From: Rhodovulum sulfidophilum DSM 1374
GTDB lineage: Bacteria > Pseudomonadota > Alphaproteobacteria > Rhodobacterales > Rhodobacteraceae
Length of the DNA: 64,000 nt
Assembly (NCBI RefSeq): GCF_001633165.1
Contig: NZ_CP015418.1
Coordinates: forward strand, 3,534,001-3,598,000
Reading direction: 5' to 3'
Under the pieces are notes generated by a model. That model was not told the origin of the DNA and searched no databases. It saw nothing but the letters and a program-made list of their open reading frames with translations. The position numbers and the translations under genes were made by a program. This document shows positions 55,656 to 63,213 of the stretch, piece by piece. Each line of letters opens with the position of its first letter. Position 1 is the stretch's first letter.

Positions 55656-56693
55656 TCAGTTGCCGTTCTCGCGGAGGGCTGCGACCTCGGCCCGGAACTC
55701 GGCGAGGATCTCGCTGCCATCCTTGCCGCGCTTGTCGAGGGCCGCGGCCCAGTCATCGGCGACGCTGGCGAAATCGGCGTTCAGCCTGGCCGCCTCTTCC
55801 TCGTCGAGCGCGAAGACCGTCGCGCCCGCCCCGGACAGCTTGTCCTTGAGCTCCGCCTCGGCGGTGTCGAAGGCCTTGCAGGCGCTTTCGGTCACCTCCC
55901 GGCCGATCCGGGTCATGGCCTCCTGGATGTCGGCGGGCAGGCTGTCCCACTTGCGCTGCGAGATCGCGTAGGTGATGCCGACCGATCCGAAATTCGCGTT
56001 CCGGGTCGCCGAGCCGACGATCTGGTCGAGCCCGTAGGAATAGGTCGAGGTGAAGGGCAGCAACGCCCCGTCCACCGTGCCCTTGGTCATCGCGTCGAAG
56101 ATCTCGGGCGGGGTCATGCGCACCGCCGTCGCCCCCGCGGATTGCAGCGACAGCTCCATCGCACCGGGGTTCGAGCGCATCTTCATGCCCTGGAACCCGT
56201 CAAGCGAGGTCACATCCGCCCGTTTCGAGAAGACCGCCTGATAGGGCGACAGCGCCACGTTATAAAGCACGCGCACCCCGTTGGGCTGAAACTCGAGCCT
56301 GTCGAGCGTGCCGCCGGGCTGGATCAGGTCGGCGAAGGCCAGCGTCCCCTCGCAGGAGGAGGCAATCTCGCCGGGCAGTTCCACCACCCCGCCAAGCGGC
56401 ATCTTCTCGGACACGTAGGAGGGCACGATATAGCCGATATCGGCGATCCCGGCCTGGGTGATCGACAGGATGTCCTTGGCCTTGGCCAGCTGCTGCGCGG
56501 GGTAATGCTCGATCTCGATCCGGTCGCCGAACTCTTCCTTGAGCCGCGCCGTGAACACGTCGGTGGTGTTCCTGGTGATGATGTGATCGGCAGGCAGGCT
56601 GTCGGCGATCTTGAGCGTGACCTCCTGCGCCGCGACCGTCGAGGCGGATGCCAGCGCGGCGCATATCGACAGGATGCTGATGGTGGATTTCAT
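55656..56693 (-). CDS. TRAP transporter solute-binding protein (DctP-like)
   Basis: This 345-residue periplasmic binding protein captures the substrate for the DctQM membrane partners. A Sec signal (KSTISILSICAALASASTVAA) precedes the mature start QEVTLKIADSLPADHI. Family features include YPAQQLAKAKDILSITQAGIADIGY and NPGAMELSLQSAGATAVRMTPPEIFDAMTKGTVDG. A carboxylate-binding Arg is expected in the latter region (MRSNPGAM). The start at 56693 has GGAGGAG upstream. It is separated from DctM by a cupin gene. Confidence 0.88.
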   Translation of the reverse strand: MKSTISILSICAALASASTVAAQEVTLKIADSLPADHIITRNTTDVFTARLKEEFGDRIEIEHYPAQQLAKAKDILSITQAGIADIGYIVPSYVSEKMPLGGVVELPGEIASSCEGTLAFADLIQPGGTLDRLEFQPNGVRVLYNVALSPYQAVFSKRADVTSLDGFQGMKMRSNPGAMELSLQSAGATAVRMTPPEIFDAMTKGTVDGALLPFTSTYSYGLDQIVGSATRNANFGSVGITYAISQRKWDSLPADIQEAMTRIGREVTESACKAFDTAEAELKDKLSGAGATVFALDEEEAARLNADFASVADDWAAALDKRGKDGSEILAEFRAEVAALRENGN

Positions 56694-56739
56694 GGTCGTT
56701 CTCCTCCGATGGACCAATGGTTTCCTGGGCGTCGGGCGC

Positions 56740-57135
56740 TCAGCACTCGACGCGGGCGCCTTCTCCGTAAGGCGGGCCGTAGCAGATCAGGACCTTGACC
56801 GGCGTCTCTCCGATCGCGGTGAAGGTGTGCGGCATGTCGGCGGGGAAGAAGCAGCTTTCCTCCGGGCCGATCTCGCGGGTGAGGCCTCCGATCTCGACCC
56901 GGGCGCGGCCCTCCAGCATCCAGCAGAACTGGTCGATGCCGGGGTGGAAATGCGGGCTGGCGCCCTCGCCCGGCTCGATCCGGCCGATCAGGACCTCGAT
57001 CTGCGTGGCGCCGGTTTCGGGCGAGACGAGGCGCCGGTTCACCGTCCCGCTATGGCCGCGCGGCGCGTAGGGCGCGGCCTTGGCCTCGGTCATGAAATAC
57101 ATGTTGGGGTCGATGGCGTCCTTCGCGGTCGACAT
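56740..57135 (-). CDS. Cupin-domain protein
   Basis: This 131-residue single cupin has the metal-binding box in GASPHFHPGIDQFCWMLEG (two His and a later Glu) and a second box with MPHTFTAIGETPVKV. It lies inside the TRAP operon between dctM and dctP, with GGGAGGAG ahead of its ATG at 57135. Cupins in such operons may be isomerases, decarboxylases or sensors of the transported acid. The reaction cannot be told. Confidence 0.8.
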   Translation of the reverse strand: MSTAKDAIDPNMYFMTEAKAAPYAPRGHSGTVNRRLVSPETGATQIEVLIGRIEPGEGASPHFHPGIDQFCWMLEGRARVEIGGLTREIGPEESCFFPADMPHTFTAIGETPVKVLICYGPPYGEGARVEC

Positions 57136-57166
57136 TTGGCTCCTCCCTTGGATTATTGCGTCTGGA

Positions 57167-58453
57167 TTATTGCGTCGTGCCGGGCAGCCACAGCACCAGC
57201 TGCGGGAACGCGACAAGCAACGCCAGAACGATGATATGCGAGACCACATGCGGCGCGACGCCGCGAAAGATCTCGGAGAGCGGCCGCTCGGCATAGCGGG
57301 ACACCACGAAGATGTTCATGCCCAGAGGCGGGGTGATCATGCCGACCTCGGCCGCGACCACGACCAGCACGCCGAACCAGACCGGATCGAAGCCGAGGCT
57401 GGTGATCGCGGGGACCATCACCGGCACGGTCAGGATCAGGATCGCCATCTGATCCATGAAGCAGCCCATGACCAGGTAGAAGGCGATGATCCCGGCCATC
57501 ACCAGATAGGGCGAGACCTCGAGACCGGTGATCCAGTTCACGAAGTCGGGCGTGATCTGCCCCAGCGTGAGGACATAGCCGAAGATATGCGCCCCGATGA
57601 TGATCATGAAGATCATGCAGGTCGCGCGGACGGCCCGGGCCAGGGCGCCCCAGGTCGTCTTCAGGGTGAGGGTGCGGAAGGCCGCGGCGATCAGGAAGGC
57701 GCCGAAGGCCCCGAGCCCGGCGGCCTCGGTCGGCGTCGCGATGCCGAGATAGATCGAGCCCGTCACGCAGAGCAGAAGCAGCAGCATCGGCCCGATGGCG
57801 CGCAGCGCCCGGAGCTTGTCGCGCATCGGCCAGGAACGCGCGGCCGGGGCGATCGAGGGATCGCGCGCCATCAGCACATAGATCGTCGCGATGATCGCCA
57901 GTGTCACGATGATCCCCGGGATCACGCCCCCGATCAGCAGCGACGCGATATTCACCTCGACGATGATGCCGTAGAGAACCAGCGCGATCGATGGCGGGAT
58001 CAGCATGGCCAGCGTGCCCGAGACCGCGACCACGCCAGAGGCGAATTTCACGTCATATCCGGCCCGGCGCATCGCCGGGATCGAGGTCGAGGACAGCGCC
58101 GCGGCCGCCGCGGTCGACGAGCCCGAAATCGCCCCGAACCCGGCCCCGGCAAGGGCCGTGGCCACGGCCAGCCCGCCCGGCAGGCGGCCGACCCAGATGG
58201 TGATCGCCTTGAACATCCGGTCGGCGATGCCGCTGACGATCACGAATTCGGCCATCAGGATGAAAAGCGGGACCGCGATCAGCTCGAAACCGTTCGTGGT
58301 CGAAAGCGGCGTTGTCGAAAGCACCGACAGCGCACTGTCGAAACCGACGATGGTCATCAGCCCCACGAGGCCGGTGAAGGCCAGCGCAAAGCCAACCGGG
58401 ACCCCCAGCAGCAGCAGGCCGAGAAGTCCGATGACGACAAGAAGCGAGGTCAT
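57167..58453 (-). CDS. TRAP transporter large permease (DctM)
   Basis: This 428-residue membrane protein is the main permease of the TRAP system, with about 12 hydrophobic segments. It begins LLVVIGLLGLLLLGVPVGFA and contains the DctM-type SGSSTAAAAALSSTSIPAM and GMITPPLGMNIFVV, which are strongly conserved near substrate-path helices. It overlaps the dctQ stop by ATGA, so the two membrane subunits are made together. Confidence 0.9.
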   Translation of the reverse strand: MTSLLVVIGLLGLLLLGVPVGFALAFTGLVGLMTIVGFDSALSVLSTTPLSTTNGFELIAVPLFILMAEFVIVSGIADRMFKAITIWVGRLPGGLAVATALAGAGFGAISGSSTAAAAALSSTSIPAMRRAGYDVKFASGVVAVSGTLAMLIPPSIALVLYGIIVEVNIASLLIGGVIPGIIVTLAIIATIYVLMARDPSIAPAARSWPMRDKLRALRAIGPMLLLLLCVTGSIYLGIATPTEAAGLGAFGAFLIAAAFRTLTLKTTWGALARAVRATCMIFMIIIGAHIFGYVLTLGQITPDFVNWITGLEVSPYLVMAGIIAFYLVMGCFMDQMAILILTVPVMVPAITSLGFDPVWFGVLVVVAAEVGMITPPLGMNIFVVSRYAERPLSEIFRGVAPHVVSHIIVLALLVAFPQLVLWLPGTTQ

Positions 58454-58959
58454 TGCGCCGCCTCCCCGCTGACGCGGCCGAAGGCATTGCCAAGCGAGAT
58501 CAGGATGCGGGCCGCGCAGACCAGAACCATCGCGGCCGAGCCCAGCGGCACCAGGGCATAGCTTGCCCAGGCCGGCCAGGGCACGATGCTGGCGATGACC
58601 TCGTCATTCGCGAAGCTTCCGGCGGCGCGCTCCCAGGCGACCCAGGTCAGCAGGCCGAAGATCCAGAGCCCGATCGCGCTGGACAGGACATCGGTCAGCT
58701 CCCTGAGCCGGCGCGGCAGGTTGAGCGTCAGCAGATCGACCGACAGATGTTCGGAGCGCCAGTAGGTCGGGCCGAATCCGAAGAAGAACACCGCGGGCGT
58801 CAGGTAGAGCACGACCAGATCATGCGCGAAGAAGATCGGCGTCCCGGCGCCGTAGCGCAGCGCGACATCGGCGACGATCAGAAGCGTCATGACCGCCAGC
58901 GCAAGGACCGCCACCGCGGTGAAGGCATGGTCGACGAAGGACATGGCCTTGCGGATCAT
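58450..58959 (-). CDS. TRAP transporter small permease (DctQ)
   Basis: This 169-residue protein has about four membrane helices, begins MIRKAMSFVDHAFTAVAVLA and includes DVALRYGAGTPIFFAHDL and FFFGFGPTYWRSEHLSVDLL, typical of the small TRAP subunit. It overlaps the IclR gene stop by ATGA and is followed by dctM with another ATGA overlap. Confidence 0.87.
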   Translation of the reverse strand: MIRKAMSFVDHAFTAVAVLALAVMTLLIVADVALRYGAGTPIFFAHDLVVLYLTPAVFFFGFGPTYWRSEHLSVDLLTLNLPRRLRELTDVLSSAIGLWIFGLLTWVAWERAAGSFANDEVIASIVPWPAWASYALVPLGSAAMVLVCAARILISLGNAFGRVSGEAAQ

Positions 58960-59711
58960 CGGCCGGCTCCGGTCTCGTGGATCTGGCTCTTGATGGCCGC
59001 AACGACGCGCCCGAGCGCCGCCGCGATCTCCTCATAGCGGCCCTGCATCCGGTAGTTCGGCCCCGCGACCGACAGCCCGTATTTCTGCTCGGCGATATCG
59101 AGCAGCATGCCCACGGCCGAAACCTCGGGGGTGTACTCGCTTGCGTTCAGGAACCATCCGCGCGCGCGTCCCGAGACGATATCGTCGAACAGCGCGGCCT
59201 GATCGGTGATCGAGGCCTCGGCCGCCTCGGAATAGTCGAGGCGGTCGATCTCGCGGCGCAGCGCCGCATCATCGAGCGCGGCGAGAATCGCCTTGCCCGA
59301 GGATATTGCGTAGATCGGCCGGGTTTCCCCGGCCCGCGCCGAGTAGCGGACGCCTTTGCGGGATTCGAGCGCCTCGAGATAGATCACGCGGTCGTCCTCG
59401 CGGGCGGCCAGAAGAATCGTCTCGCCGGTCTCCTCGCGCAGCGCTTCCATGTGCTCGCGCACGAGGCCGAGCACCGGGTCGCCATCGAGGATCGACAGGG
59501 TCAGATCGTACATGCGGCGGGTCGGGTAGAAACCGCCGCGTTTGCGGACCTCGAACAGAAACCCGCGCTCCCGCAGGGTCGAGACGAGATTGCTCGTGCT
59601 CGACAGCGGCAGTTTCAGCGCCTCGGACAGTTCGGTCAGTGTGGTCGGCCTCTGCGAGGCCGCGAAATATTCGAAAAAACGCAGAACGTTGTCAGCCTGG
59701 CGTACGGCCAT
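58956..59711 (-). CDS. IclR-family transcriptional regulator
   Basis: This 251-residue regulator has an N-terminal winged helix (RFFEYFAASQRPTTLTELSE through LKLPLSSTSNLVSTLRERGF) and a C-terminal GAF-like effector domain with EDDRVIYLEALESRKGVRYS and the IYAISSGKAILAALDD loop. It is the first gene of the nine-gene operon it probably controls. The start at 59711 has GGGAGGAG upstream; the open frame continues farther but runs through the promoter. A palindrome at 59766 is its candidate operator. Confidence 0.88.
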   Translation of the reverse strand: MAVRQADNVLRFFEYFAASQRPTTLTELSEALKLPLSSTSNLVSTLRERGFLFEVRKRGGFYPTRRMYDLTLSILDGDPVLGLVREHMEALREETGETILLAAREDDRVIYLEALESRKGVRYSARAGETRPIYAISSGKAILAALDDAALRREIDRLDYSEAAEASITDQAALFDDIVSGRARGWFLNASEYTPEVSAVGMLLDIAEQKYGLSVAGPNYRMQGRYEEIAAALGRVVAAIKSQIHETGAGR

Positions 59712-59765
59712 GCATCTCCTCCCAGATCCTCCCCGGCGCGCAGACAAGCCTCCCAAATCCGCGCC

Positions 59766-59789
59766 AAAACTTCCTGTGCAGGAAGTTTT
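59766..59789. promoter_or_regulatory. Candidate IclR operator palindrome
   Basis: AAAACTTCCTG and CAGGAAGTTTT form perfect 11-base arms around a two-base centre (TG). The site sits just downstream of the predicted promoter at 59803-59831, so a bound regulator would block transcription of the operon (autorepression). IclR-family operators are usually short palindromes of this kind. Confidence 0.6.
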
Positions 59790-59802
59790 ATTCTTATATG
59801 TG

Positions 59803-59831
59803 AAGTATGTCGGCCGAATTTTTCCGGTCAA
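59803..59831 (-). promoter_or_regulatory. Predicted sigma-70 promoter of the IclR/TRAP operon
   Basis: On the minus strand, -35 TTGACC (59831-59826) and -10 ATACTT (59808-59803) are separated by exactly 17 bases. Transcription would start near 59797, about 86 bases ahead of the iclR ATG, with the palindrome lying at roughly +8 to +31. Confidence 0.5.
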
Positions 59832-60319
59832 GAAAAAACTCCGCCGCCCTGCAGCATACCCCCTCCCGGCCGTCGCCAGGGGGGATCAGACATTTAAAAT
59901 CAAAAACTTACGGTCGGATACCCGCTGAAAGGGCATCGCAACCTGCAGTATCGGGATAGATGTCGAAAGCAGCCTGCGGCTGCGACGGCCGGTTCACTCC
60001 GACCGGCCTTTCCATGACAGCAAACACCCCGACCTTGTCCCCGGGAGGCGCCTTTGCGGCCTTTCGGGGCAACTCCGCCATGGCGCGCGATCGGCCGATT
60101 CGGGAAGGATCATCGCGAAAGGGCCGCGGCCTGGCAGAGGTGCTTCCATCCGGAGCCGCCATCATGAACGGTCCGGGACATGCAGCCTCTGCGTCTATGA
60201 TCGCCCAGCATGTCCAGCAGATCCGGGGGACGGATGGCCTGTCTCATCCCGATACCGCTGCGAATGCGTTTCGCCGCAACCGGGCGGCAACATCATGTGA
60301 GGCAACGATTTCAGGTAAG
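59832..60319. other. Intergenic region, no gene recognised
   Basis: This is 488 bases between the operon promoter and tRNA-His. A plus-strand open frame from 59960 runs into the tRNA and gives no family-like sequence, so it is rejected. The rest holds no clear motif. Confidence 0.45.
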
Positions 60320-60396
60320 TGGTACCGCCTCCCCGGCTCGAACGGGGGACCCCCAGATCCACAATCTGGTGCTCTAACCTACTGAGCTAAGGCGGC
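60320..60396 (-). tRNA. tRNA-His (anticodon GTG), no encoded G-1, A73
   Basis: A 77-base cloverleaf with encoded CCA reads on the minus strand. The acceptor stem pairs GCCGCCT with AGGCGGT, so the first pair is G1-U72. The anticodon loop is TTGTGGA, giving GTG. The T arm is CCCCG/CGGGG around TTCGAGC. The discriminator base is A73, and the base before G1 is T, so the usual extra G-1:C73 pair of tRNA-His is not encoded. This form occurs in several alphaproteobacteria, where HisRS recognises other features. Confidence 0.92.
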
Positions 60397-60576
60397 ACTG
60401 TGTGCGCGATTTAGCGCCCCCTCGCCGCGATTGCAAGACCCGTTCTCGACCGAAACCGACAGCTTTGCGGCCATGGCGTCGCGGCTGCCTCCAACGGCCA
60501 TCGGCCCGCACCGCTCTTGCCAGAGCCCGGGCAACGCGCTACCCCGGCCCCCTCAGCATCCCGAGGGAAAACCACC

Positions 60577-60798
60577 ATGGGCATCGACAAGCAAAGCGAC
60601 TTCGCCGCCAATCTGCAGATCGGGCCGACCAGCCTCGGCATGGTGCGGATCTATATCGAGGGCGACGGGCTCGAGATCCCGATGGATTTCGACCCCGAAG
60701 AGGCCGAGGACATCGCCGAGGAACTGCGCGCCGCCGCGGCCCAGGCCCGGACACTCGCCGAGAAGAAGAAGGTCAAGGGCACCAAACCGAAGGGCTGA
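60577..60798 (+). CDS. Small conserved protein (DUF6324-like)
   Basis: This 73-residue protein begins MGIDKQSDFAANLQIGPTSL and has a compact acidic middle (IPMDFDPEEAEDIAEELRA) and a Lys-rich end. It resembles a small family I recall as DUF6324, found in Rhodobacteraceae. The start at 60577 has AGGGA eight bases upstream. Its last 26 bases overlap the end of the convergent mmcB gene. Function unknown. Confidence 0.7.
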   Translation: MGIDKQSDFAANLQIGPTSLGMVRIYIEGDGLEIPMDFDPEEAEDIAEELRAAAAQARTLAEKKKVKGTKPKG

Positions 60799-61249
60799 GT
60801 CCCGGATTGCGCAGCGCCTGCAGCCGCAAGGCGGCATGACGGGCAAAGCTGCGCGTCAGAACCTTCCGCCGCGCTGGCGCCAGACGCCGCTCGGTCGGCT
60901 CGCGCAGGATTTCCGCACCATAGCCATCCGCGAGGATCAGCCCGGTCTCGGGCGGCAGCAGGTCGGACGGAAAATCCGGCCCGACCGCCCAGAAGAAGCG
61001 GTCGCACCAGTCGAGATACCCGCTCCATTTGTGGTCCGAGGTGAAATCCGCCCGGCTCGACTTGCACTCGACCACCCAGATCTCGCCCGCCGCCCCCAGC
61101 GCCATCACATCGACCCTAAGCCCCGGCGCGGGCACGAATTCCTCGACAGAGGCAAAGCCCAGATCGCGCAGATGTCGGCAGACGCCGCGGGCCAGAAGCT
61201 GACCGGGCGCAAGCGATGGGGAAAGCGGCTGGGAAACCGGATCGGGCAT
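60773..61249 (-). CDS. MmcB-family DNA repair protein
   Basis: This 158-residue protein matches the MmcB (DUF1052) family, linked in Caulobacter to mitomycin C resistance. A PD-(D/E)xK-like core is visible: VEEFVPAPGLRVDVMALG and IWVVECKSSRADFTSD, followed by the KWSGYLDWCDRFFWAV helix. The start at 61249 gives MPDPVSQPLS. Its 3' end overlaps the convergent DUF6324-like gene by 26 bases. Confidence 0.85.
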   Translation of the reverse strand: MPDPVSQPLSPSLAPGQLLARGVCRHLRDLGFASVEEFVPAPGLRVDVMALGAAGEIWVVECKSSRADFTSDHKWSGYLDWCDRFFWAVGPDFPSDLLPPETGLILADGYGAEILREPTERRLAPARRKVLTRSFARHAALRLQALRNPGLSPSVWCP

Positions 61250-61545
61250 GGGCGGACAATGATCGAGCGGCCCGCTCTCGACAAGACTTGTCGTCGGCGT
61301 CCCGACATCCTATCTCTGCCCGAGGCGGGGTCTGCCCTTCCCGTGCAGTGGCCGAATTCCGGTGGCCTTAAGCAAATCCGAGGGAGCTGGCTCTGTCCGG
61401 ATCCTGGTCCGGTTACCTGGCGCCCACCTGTAGTAACAGGTCCTCGGGAATGAGATGCCTCCACGTTTGCGGTGGTCCCGCCCGTTTCCCTTCCGCCCGT
61501 CCAGTCACGGCCCGCCTCTGGCAGGACCGGGCGGCGGCGCGGCAT
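61250..61545. other. Intergenic region, no gene recognised
   Basis: This is about 300 bases between mmcB and the terminator of the next operon. Short frames on both strands give no family-like sequence. A promoter for mmcB must lie here but is not resolved. Confidence 0.45.
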
Positions 61546-61571
61546 AAAAAACGGCGGCCGAAGGGCCGCCG
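61546..61571 (-). terminator. Rho-independent terminator
   Basis: On the minus strand, about 35 bases past the stop at 61606, CGGCGGCC and GGCCGCCG pair perfectly around a CTTC loop and are followed by TTTTTT. It ends transcription of the small membrane protein gene. Confidence 0.88.
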
Positions 61572-61605
61572 AGAGAATGCATCCGAAAACGAGGGAAACG
61601 CGAGG

Positions 61606-61935
61606 TCAGCGCCGCATCCGGCGCTCATCCTTCACCGGCACCGGGATCGGCACCAGAACATCGGCCAGACCGCGCACCGGCTCGGGGCGACGGCGGCCGC
61701 TGTCGGGATCATCGTCCCGGGCCATCGCCATCACCGCGATGCCGAACTGCACCCCGCCGAAGACGATGCCGTTGAACAGGAAAAGCAGCACGGCCGCGAG
61801 CCAGCCCCCCGACACATTGGTCACGAGGTGCCACAGATTGGCGACGTCGAAATACATGAGAAGGCCGACGAACACCCCCGACAAGGCGAACCCCATGGTG
61901 GCCTGGCGGATGTAAAGGGTCACGAGCTTTGGCAT
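61606..61935 (-). CDS. Small two-TM membrane protein, hypothetical
   Basis: This 109-residue protein has two clear hydrophobic segments, FALSGVFVGLLMYF (about residues 16-30) and GWLAAVLLFLFNGIVFGGVQ (about 43-62), and a charged C-terminal tail containing a VPIPVPV stretch. I do not recognise a family. The start at 61935 (MPKLVTLYIRQATMGFALSG) follows GGAGACAG; an ATG 24 bases upstream is possible. A strong terminator follows the gene. Confidence 0.7.
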   Translation of the reverse strand: MPKLVTLYIRQATMGFALSGVFVGLLMYFDVANLWHLVTNVSGGWLAAVLLFLFNGIVFGGVQFGIAVMAMARDDDPDSGRRRPEPVRGLADVLVPIPVPVKDERRMRR

Positions 61936-62200
61936 CGCTGTCTCCGTTCCTTGCTCCAATTAGGTAGCCATTCCCGGAAAGATTCCAAGAGGAAACTTGA
62001 AGCGTTCGTCGATCATCACGCCCCGGCGCAGCGTCCAGCCACTGGCTTCCGTAACGTCATCATGGGACCAGAGAGGTTAAGAGAGGGTTACCGAAACAGC
62101 GTCTCGGCCGAATCGGCCCCAGGCGCCGGAAAAATAAAAAGACGGACAGGGGATTACCGCCGAAACCGGAAACGACGCCAAGAAGCCGACCCCGAGGCGC

Positions 62201-62674
62201 TCAGAACGCCTCGGGCCGCGCCTCGCGGGCCATGTGATCGAGCACGGCATTCACGAATTTGGGCTCGCGCCCCTCGGGAAAGAATGCCTTGGCGACATCG
62301 ACATATTCGGTGATCACCACCTTCGGCGGCGCCTTCGCCGCGACCATCTCGGCCCCGGCGGCGCGGAACAGCGCCCTCAACGTCGGGTCGATCCGGGCGA
62401 TCGGCCATTTCGCCACCAGCGCACGGTCAGTCATCTGGTCGATTTTCGCCTGCCAACTGACCGCGCCTTCCAGCGTCGCGCGAAACAGCTCGACATCGCC
62501 CTCGGCCAGTTCTTCGCCATCCTCGTAGCCGACCCCGAAGCGCCAGGTCTCGAATTCGCGCCGCACGGTATCGACGTTCTGGCCCGACTGCTCCATCTGG
62601 AACAGCGCCTGCACCGCGTAAAGCCGGGCGGCGGACCGCATCTGGTTGCGGTTGGATTTGTGGGCCCCGGTCAT
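62201..62674 (-). CDS. nusB: Transcription antitermination factor NusB
   Basis: NusB acts with NusE (S10) in rRNA antitermination at boxA. It is all helical and 157 residues long, normal for the family. SAARLYAVQALFQMEQSGQ at the N-terminus and IDPTLRALFRAAGAEM with KVVITEYVDVAKAFFPEGRE are the standard blocks. Its start overlaps the ribH stop by ATGA (62671-62674), the conserved order ribH-nusB. Confidence 0.95.
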   Translation of the reverse strand: MTGAHKSNRNQMRSAARLYAVQALFQMEQSGQNVDTVRREFETWRFGVGYEDGEELAEGDVELFRATLEGAVSWQAKIDQMTDRALVAKWPIARIDPTLRALFRAAGAEMVAAKAPPKVVITEYVDVAKAFFPEGREPKFVNAVLDHMAREARPEAF

Positions 62675-63210
62675 GCGCGGTCGCTCCCCTCGGCGATCTG
62701 GATCCCGCCCGAAGGCCGGAAGCCGACGCCCTTGGTCTCGCCGCTCCAGCGCCGGGCCAGCGCGATCAGATGCAGCGCCGCAGCGGCCGCACCGCCGCCC
62801 TTGTCCATGTCGGCCGGATCGGCCCGGCGCAGCGCCTGGTCGCGGTCCTCGACCGTCAGGATGCCATTGCCGATCAGCGCGCCCTGCAGCCCCAAGAGCG
62901 TCAGCCCGCGCGAGCTGTCATTGCAGACGGTCTCGTAATGGGTGGTCTCGCCCCGGATCACGCAGCCCAGCGCGACATAGCCGTCATAGTTCGACAGCCG
63001 GTGCGCCAGCGCGATGGCGCTGGGGATCTCGAGCGCGCCGGGCATCTCGACCAGCTCATGCGCGACACCGGCGGCATCGAGCGTCGCGACCGCCCCGGCG
63101 ATCAGCATGTCGGCAATGTCGCGGTAGAAGGGCGCGACGACGACCAGCAGCTTCGCAGGCCGGTCGAAGGCGGGCAGCTCCAGCGCGTGATGCGGATCCT
63201 GTTCGGCCAT
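62671..63210 (-). CDS. ribH: 6,7-dimethyl-8-ribityllumazine synthase
   Basis: RibH makes the lumazine precursor of riboflavin from a pyrimidine and 3,4-dihydroxybutanone phosphate. It is 179 residues, about 20 longer than many, with an N-terminal extension before LLVVVAPFYRDIADML. VEMPGALEIPSAI, GCVIRGETTHYETVCNDSSR and LTVEDRDQAL are the active-site strands. It starts 3 bases after the ribB(X) stop and overlaps nusB by ATGA. Confidence 0.95.
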   Translation of the reverse strand: MAEQDPHHALELPAFDRPAKLLVVVAPFYRDIADMLIAGAVATLDAAGVAHELVEMPGALEIPSAIALAHRLSNYDGYVALGCVIRGETTHYETVCNDSSRGLTLLGLQGALIGNGILTVEDRDQALRRADPADMDKGGGAAAAALHLIALARRWSGETKGVGFRPSGGIQIAEGSDRA

Positions 63211-63213
63211 GGC

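Noticed and set aside
59960..60385. Plus-strand frame of 141 codons before tRNA-His
   Set aside because: It runs into the tRNA gene, has no ribosome site and no recognisable sequence.
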